A DNA stretch of 64,000 nt from Platerodrilus igneus (Eukaryota; Arthropoda; Insecta; Coleoptera; Lycidae). Shown piece after piece: positions 56,040 through 64,000 of this stretch (positions are counted from its first letter, which is position 1; each line of letters begins with the position of its first letter). The notes beneath the pieces were generated by a model. The model did no database searches and had not been told where the DNA came from. It saw only the letters and a program-made list of their open reading frames with translations. The translations under genes were made by a program, and so were the position numbers. The stretch lies in NCBI GenBank assembly GCA_036346225.1, contig JARFIW010000108.1:248001-312000 (forward strand), read 5' to 3'.

Positions 56040-57420
56040 GATCTCGCGTCGAAGGTCCTGCCTGACTCATTCTTCCTGTATCTGTGCAATTCGTGTTCCT
56101 TAATTCCACACTATTAATATTTCTTGCTGGTGTCCGTCGATCATCCTTTTCCTGTCTATTCATTACTCTATTGTTTCCCTCATGATTCGTTCTCTCTATT
56201 CGTTGCCTTGGTGTCTGACCATTATCCCTGTTCTGCCTAAAATCATTATTAAAGTTTCCATAGTTCCCCCCATTAAAATTTCTTCCGCGATCATAATTAT
56301 GCCTGTTCCTTCGATAATTATTCCTAGTCTCATCATTCCTTATGAAATTCGTGCGTCGATCCCTAAAATTATTTTCCTTTCATCATCATTTTCCAAATCA
56401 TCATATCTCTGCAAATAATCAATAAACGTGTCTCTATCCACTATGTTTTGCGTCGTTATGTATCGCTTTACTTCCGCATTAAAATGACTTGCTAAATACT
56501 TTATAATAATTTTATCTTCTAAAGGAGGATCCAATTGCTTCGCTACAGTAAATTTCTCAATCGCATATGATTCTCGCGTTATCCCTTTCGCCAAATCGTA
56601 TCTTCCCATAATCAAATCATTTCGAATTCGATTTTGCTGGTTGTCATTCCAGAATTGACGTAGAAATTTGCTTTCAAACTGTTCAAACGTTTCTATCTCA
56701 TCCTCAACTAGATTGTACCATCGTTTAGCATTCCCTTTTAATATTGCCCTGATTAAATTTAATTTGAATAATTCATCTGTGTATCCCTGTATCAACATTT
56801 TAAAATTTTCAGAAATATCTTAGGGTTTACTTTTCCGTCCCCGTAAAATTTCGTAAATTGTTCCATTGAAAGATTCGTGTGCATTAGCTTAATTGGTTCC
56901 CTATTAAAGTTTATTGGATTGCTTTTTAAATTATTTATCTCTTGATTTATTGATCTGAATTCCGTTTCGCAATTTTCTTCAATTTTATTTAACTTAATAT
57001 TTAAATTCTTAATTTTATTGTTGGACTCACTTTCGAACTCTTCTCGTTTCGTTTTGATTAAAGAAATATGATCCCATAAACCGTCTATCTCCTCAGAAAC
57101 TCTACCAACTCTCTCATTCAATTGTGCTTTCATCTCCGCGATATTATGGTTTGCTTCTTTCAGTCCATCACTAAGATTCTTAATTTTACCCTCCAATTTC
57201 TCATTGTTTTCATCCATTTTATTTTAACTGCATTTATGGCTTGCTCACTCCTATCCATCTTTTCATTCAATGCCATTAAGATATCCAACATCTTATTTTC
57301 TTGTGAAGTTCGCCTCTCTTCACTGGAACTGGTTTCCTGAATTATAACGCTCTCCTGGGATCCTATCTCTACTCCTTGTTGTCTCAAAACCTCCCGTGTT
57401 TCCCGTATTTTCTTGTCCAT
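56040..57420 (-). pseudogene. Gag of element 5
   Basis: Starts MDKKIRETREVLRQQGVEIG at 57420. It continues through a coiled-coil-rich part (LNIKLNKIEENCETEF, 56792-57217) into capsid-like sequence (QFTKFYGDGKVNPKIFL; LIRAILKGNAKRWYNLVEDE; YLASHFNAEVKRYITTQNIV), then an Arg/Asn-rich tail (NNYRRNRHNYDRGRNFNGG, about 56190-56330) without zinc knuckles. Frameshifts at about 57215, 56795 and 56345. The lack of CCHC motifs is known for some insect gypsy relatives. Confidence 0.83.
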
Positions 57421-57579
57421 TATTATTAAATTTATATGCTAAACTTTTTAAATACTAAAATTTATCTAACTTTAAATTACTGTACAAATTTCACTATTGT
57501 TAATTGAAGCTTTTCAAATCCCCGGTTTAGTTTAATTAATTTATATAAAATCTTACAATCGTACTTTAAAATTTATTTT

Positions 57580-57738
57580 AATTTAATTCGCCCCTCTTAA
57601 TCTCAGTTTATTTTATTGTGGTTTAATTTACGAGCCCCTCTTAATTTCAGTTTATTGTGGTTTAATTTACGAGCCCCTCTTAATTTCAGTTTATTGTGGT
57701 TTAATTTACGAGCCCCTTCGTTGGGTCGACATATTAAT
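57580..57738 (-). repeat. Primer-site region of element 5 with 39-bp tandem units
   Basis: Three units of 39 bp (cgagcccc at 57631, 57670 and 57709) with gtggtttaatttacgagccc. The last runs on into ttcgttgggtcgaca. That copy resembles the tRNA-Lys 3' end extended into the T-loop, and lies next to the right LTR. Confidence 0.75.
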
Positions 57739-59561
57739 TGCTGTAATACTCCTTTTAGTGGGTCGACCTATTATTTCTGTAATATCACGTGTCCTTACGT
57801 TGAGCGACCTATTTATTTTAATTGCTATAATACTAAATTAAATTATTGAACCACCATTTTAATCTTTCCTACAGCTTGTGATTATTTCCTCCTCCAGCTG
57901 TTTCTTAACGTTGCTATCAACTGGAGTTTATCATAAACAACTTTATCGACCAATGACAAAATTCAACAAGTTACCGCCTTTGCGGGTTATCTCTTCCCTA
58001 CTTAATTTGTGGCTCCTCCTCTGTACTATTTCAATCTTATGACCTCGGCTAGCATATATTTGTAATTATAAAAATTCAGTAAGTTTGGATCCCATTTAAT
58101 GAAACTAATGCTTTATGTACAGCTTTTACGTTATTTACAATACATTTTCAAATTAATTCACCTTTATAAATTTCATTTATCAACAACCATTTAATTTGTA
58201 CTAAAACCAAAGTCACCAAAGAAAACTCATTATCTTTACCAACAAATGTAGAATATTCTAAATCCGTTTTCTTATTATTATTTCAATACGTATTCAACCC
58301 TTTGTTGACTTGTTTACAAGCATATAATATTTAGCCAATTTGATATTAAAAATAAAATAAAATTCTTGTAGAAAAACAGATGCCTTATAACTAACAATCT
58401 GACCTGGTTTTATCTTTTTACGACGACGCTTCCATTAAAATTAATCTTCCCAATTTTCGATTCCATTCAACTTATCACCATTATGGACCAACACCATTAA
58501 ATTATAATTTTATACTTTAATCATTCTTGCCATAGACTTCAAATTTGTAATTCGTTCACCCCTATACTTCAAGATTATGTTCTTCTTTTCGCCTCGACAT
58601 TTAAATTGTTTTATTGTAATCTTTCTTAACATCAAGCATTCTGGCCTATTTTCCCTCAGACCTCGAAGCCCTATTATTTTTATGTCTTAGTTTACGATTA
58701 ATTCATAAAAATAATCCTACTTACGTTTTAAACGGTAATTTTCATATACACACTCATTTATTTCACTTTGTACCACTTGTTACGTATTATTCAGTATTAC
58801 TGGCAATGCACTTGGGCCTTCATTGAGTTCAAAACTGACTTTCTTATCGCGGTGCTTGCTAATATAATTTCGAATCCCCACTGCATCCGTGGTGTGGTCT
58901 AGAACCTGTCGTTTGCTTCGGACCAATCAAATAATTCCATTTCGAATATTTTCTGATGTAATGCTCTGCGTTCGTTCATAATGCCCACCTGCCTGCAGGT
59001 GTCTTCACTATCAACATGCTGTATTTTGATAGAATAGTCGCCTTTCCATAAACAACTGATGCAATTTTACTTTAAACTTTCATTGTTTACATGCGATTCA
59101 CGCAATTTTTAATCATTTCTCTTATCAAAATGGTTAGATCTTTATACGCATTATATTAGCTACATGAAACTCTATTTTCACTCCGTATTACTTAATCGTC
59201 TGAGACTCTTTTCTTAATGCGTGTCTAATTATACTTTATCATTTATACGCGTGCTTCCACTGAAAAATATTCTTATTCGCTTTACTTATATAACTGAACA
59301 CTATCTACAGGGTATTTAATCTTTACCATCCGTTTAATACTTGTATTTCTCATTCCTACGCCAACTATGCGTCTTCCTATGTCTTTCCTGCGTCGCCCAA
59401 AACTATTTCTACTTTGTACACAGGGTGTTTCCTACTTACTATCTACTTCTATTTCTTACTTATTTCCTAAAATAACTACAATTTTCTGCTGCCTATTCTA
59501 ATTACTCATTCTCTAATGACCTCCACTATGTCGTGCACCCTTAAACAAACCCTTATCACAG

Positions 59562-59563
<2 letters not shown>
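57739..59563 (-). repeat. Element 5 right LTR (5' LTR in element sense)
   Basis: Partner of 52527-54361, differing by a few single-base indels and substitutions. Followed by (TA)n. Confidence 0.92.

Positions 59564-59595
<32 letters not shown>
59564..59595. repeat. (TA)n microsatellite
   Basis: AT run between the right edge of element 5 and the next LTR-like edge. Confidence 0.95.
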
Positions 59596-59597
<2 letters not shown>

Positions 59598-59600
<3 letters not shown>

Positions 59601-61229
59601 TGTGTTATTCACCCCACAGTTGGGCCGTCCATAAAATTTTTATGTTTTGCCCTATTATTATTTTAGGATCAACGAGCCCTACGATGGGCGTCATAAAATT
59701 GCTGTAAAATCTTTCCTGATATTATTTTGAGCCCTTATGTTATGAAATGTTAAATTAGGTTTTGACTTCGAATGGTTCTTATTGAATCAAATAAGCAATT
59801 TTATAATACACAATATAATGATTGATAATATTTACAACTCTCAATATTTTCCCTTTTTACAGAATATTTACATACACCAGATTTATGGTTTTCTGAAAGT
59901 CAGCAAAAACATCTTTTACATATTCAGGGACCTTTGAACGTTCCAAGATGACTATTTCCTTGCCATAAATTGTTAAGTGACCCTTTTTGTTGACTCTTAC
60001 AAATACACAATGTGATAAATATTAAATTAAAACAGTTTTCAATAATAAAGCGTATTAAGATTGCTAACCTAGAATGGGTTCTGTAGTTCCTTCCTAGTCT
60101 GTGATCTGCATCCCCATAAATTGTTTCCAATTAAAAACGTACCAATTCACAATATGTCCAATTTAGAATACTTTTATTTTTAAACTAGCATGTTCAAAAT
60201 TTGAAGTACCAAATTAAAATCGTCTTAGATATCTCAAATTAGAGTCATCTCAATCAAAATATGTCTCCAATTAAAAGTGAAAATTGAAGAGTCTACTATT
60301 TATCCAGATTGAAATTAAAAGTCGTTATTAAAATCCAGATCGAAATTAAAAGCCCTGTTTCATTAATATTAGAAAAGGATTTAATTAAGTCGTTTTACTT
60401 ACGTCTATTTATAGATCGGCTTGTTTTCGTTGCATAAATTCTCGCACTTTTTAATTCTTATTTCCTTTGATTTTTAATTCACTGGTTACGTGAATTCTTA
60501 ACACTTTTGAACATAGTCGTAGCTCAGTTTGAATATAGACTAACTTGTCGCTTCGTCATTATCTTATATATAAGCCTTACCTCCTATTGATTTCATTGGC
60601 ATGTTTACGTTTGGGGACGATACTTCTACCTTTATCTTGTATACTTCGTGATTTTTACCAATTATTTAGTTCAAATCTTGCAATGTATGTCTTGACTGTC
60701 ACGTACGCCTTCCGCATATAGTGGTATCATTTGAGAAATTCCAACTTTTGCCTTTTATTAAGTCACGTATTCGAATGTTTGTTACATTTTATCATCTAAA
60801 TTGAATCGCCTGGTGCTTGTTTATTTCTACATAATATTTGATTTTTGAACAAATGTGATTTCTTCCAGTCACGTACGATTTTCTAATAATGAATTATTTC
60901 GAATGCGTGTATGATGATATTTTAACGCAATGTTACATCTTTTCAATGCCAATTTATCTAGGCTTGCCGGTGATCTAATTTTAATGCAATTTGTTGCGTA
61001 TTAAAATCTTATCTTTACTTGTAAACTACTCTTAGACCTCTTTATGTTCTAATGCATTTAATCCTGTGTATTTTATATACAGTCTGCTCTCAATTAACAA
61101 TATGTAGGGCGACCGATTTACTCTTATAATTGCTGAAATTGTGTGCCTCTCTTAAAGTGGAAGTTGTATTTCGTCATCCTACGACCCCCTTGACTTAACC
61201 TACCTCTAAACTACTCTATTATCATAGCA
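59598..61229 (-). mobile_element. Solo-LTR-like block, same family as 16819-18627
   Basis: 1632 bp bounded by (TA)n. Left edge TGCTGTGTTATTC, then a tRNA-Lys-like motif acgagccctacgatgggcgt near 59679-59698, followed by a second ttgctgtaaaat edge. Right edge ttatcatagca matches that of 16819-18627. No protein remnant; the ORF at 59924-60130 has no recognised motif. Confidence 0.55.
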
Positions 61230-61256
61230 ATATATATATATATATATATATATATA
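61230..61256. repeat. (TA)n microsatellite
   Basis: AT run between the solo-LTR-like block and the Penelope-like dimer. Confidence 0.93.
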
Positions 61257-61753
61257 GATCTGTTGGTTTCTTGGGATGCACTCGTTCGTAAAATAAGAAC
61301 TATAATGTCAAATTGTAACGTTTATTCTGACGTTTCGGCATGAATATTTTTGCCTTAATCATAGACTAAAATATGATGAATTTAGTTTTGTAAGGTTAAA
61401 AACAGTATAGCTAATCTACTTACATAATTACCATGACTTAAAGAACTTCTACATTTAAAAACTAATACATAAATTACAGTTATAACTTTTGACAATTATG
61501 AAAACAATAACAAATATTTACAAAAGCTAACTATGTGTACAATGCTAATTTTAGTAAAATAAAAAATTATAAAAAGAAAAAATAGAAAGAGCTTAAATAA
61601 CTAATATGAGGTTGTAAATTTTATTAAATTATTAGTTAATGATAAGTATAACGATTGGAAATTGACTTGAAATTAGAAAAATATGAAGGAAACGTAAAAA
61701 AAAAACAAGGGGGTAAGATTTTAGGAACGAAATGTTTGTTTTATTAGTAGAAT

Positions 61754-62309
61754 CTAAATTAACGGTCTGTGAAAGTGGATATTATTAAATTTATATAGCG
61801 AAGAATATACTATATTTAAGTTGTTGGTATCTTGTTTGCTGTTAAGTGGGTTAGGTTGTTGTAGAATGTGAAAGGATTCCAGGAATAGTCTTTTGTGGTA
61901 GTTGTTTTCAATGTCTAAAATTTTGGTGTCTTCGAATTTAGCAGTTGTGATTTGTTGCATGTAAATGTGATGACAAAGCACAACTTAGTTTACCAAGTCT
62001 GGCATCACTTTTATGTTGAGTTATTCGATTTTTTAGCCATTGTTTTGACTGACCTACATAAGTTCTATTGCAACTACATTCTACCTTATAAATAACATTA
62101 CTGCATAATGTTTTTTCGGTGTTATCTTTTAATTTAGTGAATAACCTATCTATTGATTTTTCATAAGTATAAGCTATTAGAATATCAGGTTGTTTCAAGA
62201 TTTTGGTTAGTTGAGGGGTTAAATTTTGAATAAAAGGTAATTTTCTGAAATTTGTAACTAGTGGTCGGTCTATTGATGAAGTTTGTAGATTATTGGAGTA
62301 TATTGACAT
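61754..62309 (-). pseudogene. GIY-YIG endonuclease, left Penelope copy
   Basis: Minus frames 61938-62309 and 61754-61981 join with one frameshift near 61950. They read RPLVTNFRKLPFIQNLTPQL, the GIY-YIG core IYKVECSCNRTYVGQSKQW followed by LKNRITQHK, and FEDTKILDIENNYHKRLFLE with the downstream acidic residue region. The enzyme would nick target DNA. It starts abruptly at the dimer centre, so RT is missing. Confidence 0.87.
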
Positions 62310-62311
62310 AT

Positions 62312-62650
62312 ATTGACATGCCCTTTATAGTCAAATATGTAGATGACATTTTATGTTCCATTCCAGAACACTTGATCGAATATACTTTATATATTTTTAA
62401 TAGCTTCAATACTAATTTGGTTTTCACTTTCGAAAAAGAAATTAATTTCAGTATTTCTTTTCTAGATACGTTAGTCCTCAGATCTCCCATAAATACTTTA
62501 TATTTTGACATTTACAAAAAACCTACTGACTCTGGTAGATACTTAAATTATCATTCTAACCATGCTTTTATTCATAAACTTAATACCATATTAGCTTTAA
62601 AATACCGTATTCAAAAATTAGCGAACCAAATTTACTTACAAACAACTTAA
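62312..62650 (+). pseudogene. Reverse transcriptase C-terminal part, right Penelope copy
   Basis: The plus strand reads DMPFIVKYVDDIL with the catalytic YVDD, then FTFEKEINFSISFLDTLVLR, FDIYKKPTDSGRYLNYHSNH and KYRIQKLANQIY. This motif order (YVDD, FLD, YRKPT) is typical of Penelope-like RTs. Everything before the palm D-D motif is missing. The TAA at 62650 and a short gap separate it from the endonuclease (62656 on). Confidence 0.88.
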
Positions 62651-62655
62651 AAGGG

Positions 62656-63259
62656 TTGGAATATATTTTACTAAACAACGCATACCCAAAACCTCTTTTA
62701 AAGAAGTTTTTATACTCCAATAATCTACAAACTTCATCAATAGACCGACCACTAGTTACAAATTTCAGAAAATTACCTTTTATTCAAAATTTAACCCCTC
62801 AACTAACCAAAATCTTGAAACAACCTGATATTCTAATAGCTTATACTTATGAAAAATCAATAGATAGGTTATTCACTAAATTAAAAGATAATACCGAAAA
62901 AAACATTATGCAGTAATGTTATTTATAAGGTAGAATGTAGTTGCAATAGAACTTATGTAGGTCAGTCAAAACAATGGCTAAAAAATCGAATAACTCAACA
63001 TAAAAGTGATGCCAGACTTGGTAAACTAAGTTGTGCTTTGTCATCACATTTACATGCAACAAATCACACTGCTAAATTCGAAGACACCAAAATTTTAGAC
63101 ATTGAAAACAACTACCACAAAAGACTATTCCTGGAATCCTTTCACATTCTACAACAACCTAATCCACTCAACAGCAAACAAGATACAAACAACTTAAATA
63201 TAGTATATTCTTGGCTATATAAATTTAATAATAGCCACTTTCACAGACCGTTAATTTAG
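62656..63259 (+). pseudogene. GIY-YIG endonuclease, right Penelope copy
   Basis: Same protein as the left arm: RPLVTNFRKLPFIQNLTPQL, then a one-base insertion in the A run at about 62900, then the YKVECSCNRTYVGQS core and ALSSHLHATNHTAKFEDTKI to the C-terminus FHRPLI. The core residues are intact. One homopolymer indel is the only break within this domain. Confidence 0.87.
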
Positions 63260-63797
63260 ATTCTACTAATAAAACAAACATTTCGTTCCTAAAATCTTAC
63301 CCCTCCCCTTGTTTTTTTTTTACGTTTCCTTCATATTTTTCTAATTTCAAGTCAATTTCCAATCGTTATACTTATCATTAACTAATAATTTAATAAAATT
63401 TACAACCTCATATTAGTTATTTAAGCTTTTTCTATTTTTTCTTTTTATAATTTTTTATTTTACTAAAATTAGCATTGTACACATAGTTAGCTTTTGTAAA
63501 TATTTGTTATTGTTTTCATAATTATCAAAAGTTATAACTGTAATTTATGTATTAGTTTTTAAATGTAGAAATTCTTTAAGTCATGGTAATTATGTAAGTA
63601 GATTAGCTATACTGTTTTTAACCTTACAAAACTAAATTCATCATATTTTAGTCTATGATTAAGGCAAAAATATTCATGCCGAAACGTCAGAATAAACGTT
63701 ACAATTTGACATTATAGTTCTTATTTTACGAACGAGTGCATCCCAAGAAACCAACAGATCTATATATATATATATTACTAGCGTTCGAGAAACTACC

Positions 63798-63802
<5 letters not shown>

Positions 63803-63851
<49 letters not shown>
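63803..63851. repeat. (TA)n microsatellite
   Basis: AT run between the Penelope dimer and the next LTR-like edge. A short TA run at 63761-63776 also borders the dimer. Confidence 0.93.
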
Positions 63852-63853
<2 letters not shown>

Positions 63854-64000
63854 CCGTGGTACTCGGGTAAAAGCCTCACCAACAAAAATATATTCGAAAA
63901 TTTTATTAAATTTTCAAAACTCGAAAATTGCACATAATAGAAAATTTTTCAAAAATTAAATAATTAAAAAAATATATATTTCTTACCCGTTTTCCTCTCT
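63852..64000. mobile_element. Start of another LTR-like sequence, cut by the window
   Basis: Begins TGCCGTGGTACTCGGG right after (TA)n, the same placement and TGC edge as the other LTR-like blocks. Too short to classify. Confidence 0.3.

Larger units (their letters stand above)
52527..59563 (-). mobile_element. Element 5: gypsy-type LTR element in (TA)n
   Basis: LTRs of 1835 and 1825 bp, nearly identical, with a minus-strand order of gag (57420-56190), protease (55989-55553) and RT (55449-54760). A purine tract (ggggg with aattta, 54362-54378) and a tRNA-Lys-like primer region (57605-57735) are present. RNase H and integrase are missing. Insertion into (TA)n gives an ATAT flank on both sides. 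Gag lacks a CCHC knuckle. Related to element 6. Confidence 0.9.
61257..63765. mobile_element. Penelope-like element, head-to-head palindromic dimer
   Basis: 61257-62300 is the near-perfect inverted copy of 62713-63765. Both arms end in gatctgttggtttcttggga at the (TA)n borders. Between the arms lies RT sequence of the right copy only. The left copy (minus) carries the endonuclease; the right copy (plus) carries the end of RT plus the endonuclease. This is an inverted dimer of 5'-truncated copies, an arrangement known for Penelope-like elements. Confidence 0.9.

Overview
This window is a stretch of an arthropod, most likely insect, nuclear genome, and transposable elements fill almost all of it. 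The evidence is AT-rich eukaryotic DNA, introns of 51-59 bp with GT..AG ends, tRNA-derived SINEs, Ty3/gypsy-type LTR elements primed by a tRNA-Lys-like sequence, LINEs and a Penelope-like element. One convincing host gene is visible: three exons of a FAM86/EEF2KMT-type lysine methyltransferase (19645-20592, + strand), without its last exon. A few exon-like open stretches (1-181, 4334-4510, 4646-4922) may be further host fragments.

Layout. 182-7667: two copies of one LINE family. Copy A is nearly full length but broken. Copy B is 5'-truncated with an 11-bp target duplication. Between them lie a decayed transposase-like gene and possible host exons. 8137-8951: solo LTR. 9321-14018: plus-strand remnant of a gypsy-type element (gag/protease/RT, 3' LTR). 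14056-18627: two LTR-like blocks separated by (TA)n tracts, followed by a 64-bp-arm hairpin. 19645-20592: host methyltransferase. 20.8-21.7 kb: foldback fragment and a SINE dimer.

25.7-51.56 kb: one old minus-strand gypsy-type element (element 3: gag, protease, RT, RNase H and integrase all recognisable) cut apart by four later insertions. These are LTR element 2 (26729-31874, TSD ACAC), a CR1-like LINE (about 33100-37640), LTR element 1 (37964-50547, TSD GGGT), which itself contains LTR element 4 (41706-48382, TSD ACGT), and a SINE in gag (50876-51159, 10-bp TSD). Removing the insertions restores the gag-PR-RT-RNH-IN order, which supports the reconstruction.

51.6-64 kb: a foldback element, then gypsy-type element 5 (52527-59563, minus strand, near-identical 1.8-kb LTRs, no RNase H or integrase). 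A solo-LTR-like block (59598-61229) follows, then a head-to-head palindromic dimer of a Penelope-like element (61257-63765) with a GIY-YIG endonuclease, and the edge of another LTR. Many of these insertions sit in (TA)n microsatellites.

The least ordinary signals are: tandem minisatellites made of LTR edge plus tRNA-Lys primer-binding-site-like sequence at the LTR borders of several elements; a leader repeat around TCTAGACTTA shared by three LTR elements; non-autonomous LTR elements with long conserved non-coding interiors; and parallel loss of RNase H/integrase in elements 5 and 6. Many frameshifts fall in homopolymers, so some may be assembly errors. No CRISPR, bacterial or plasmid features are present.
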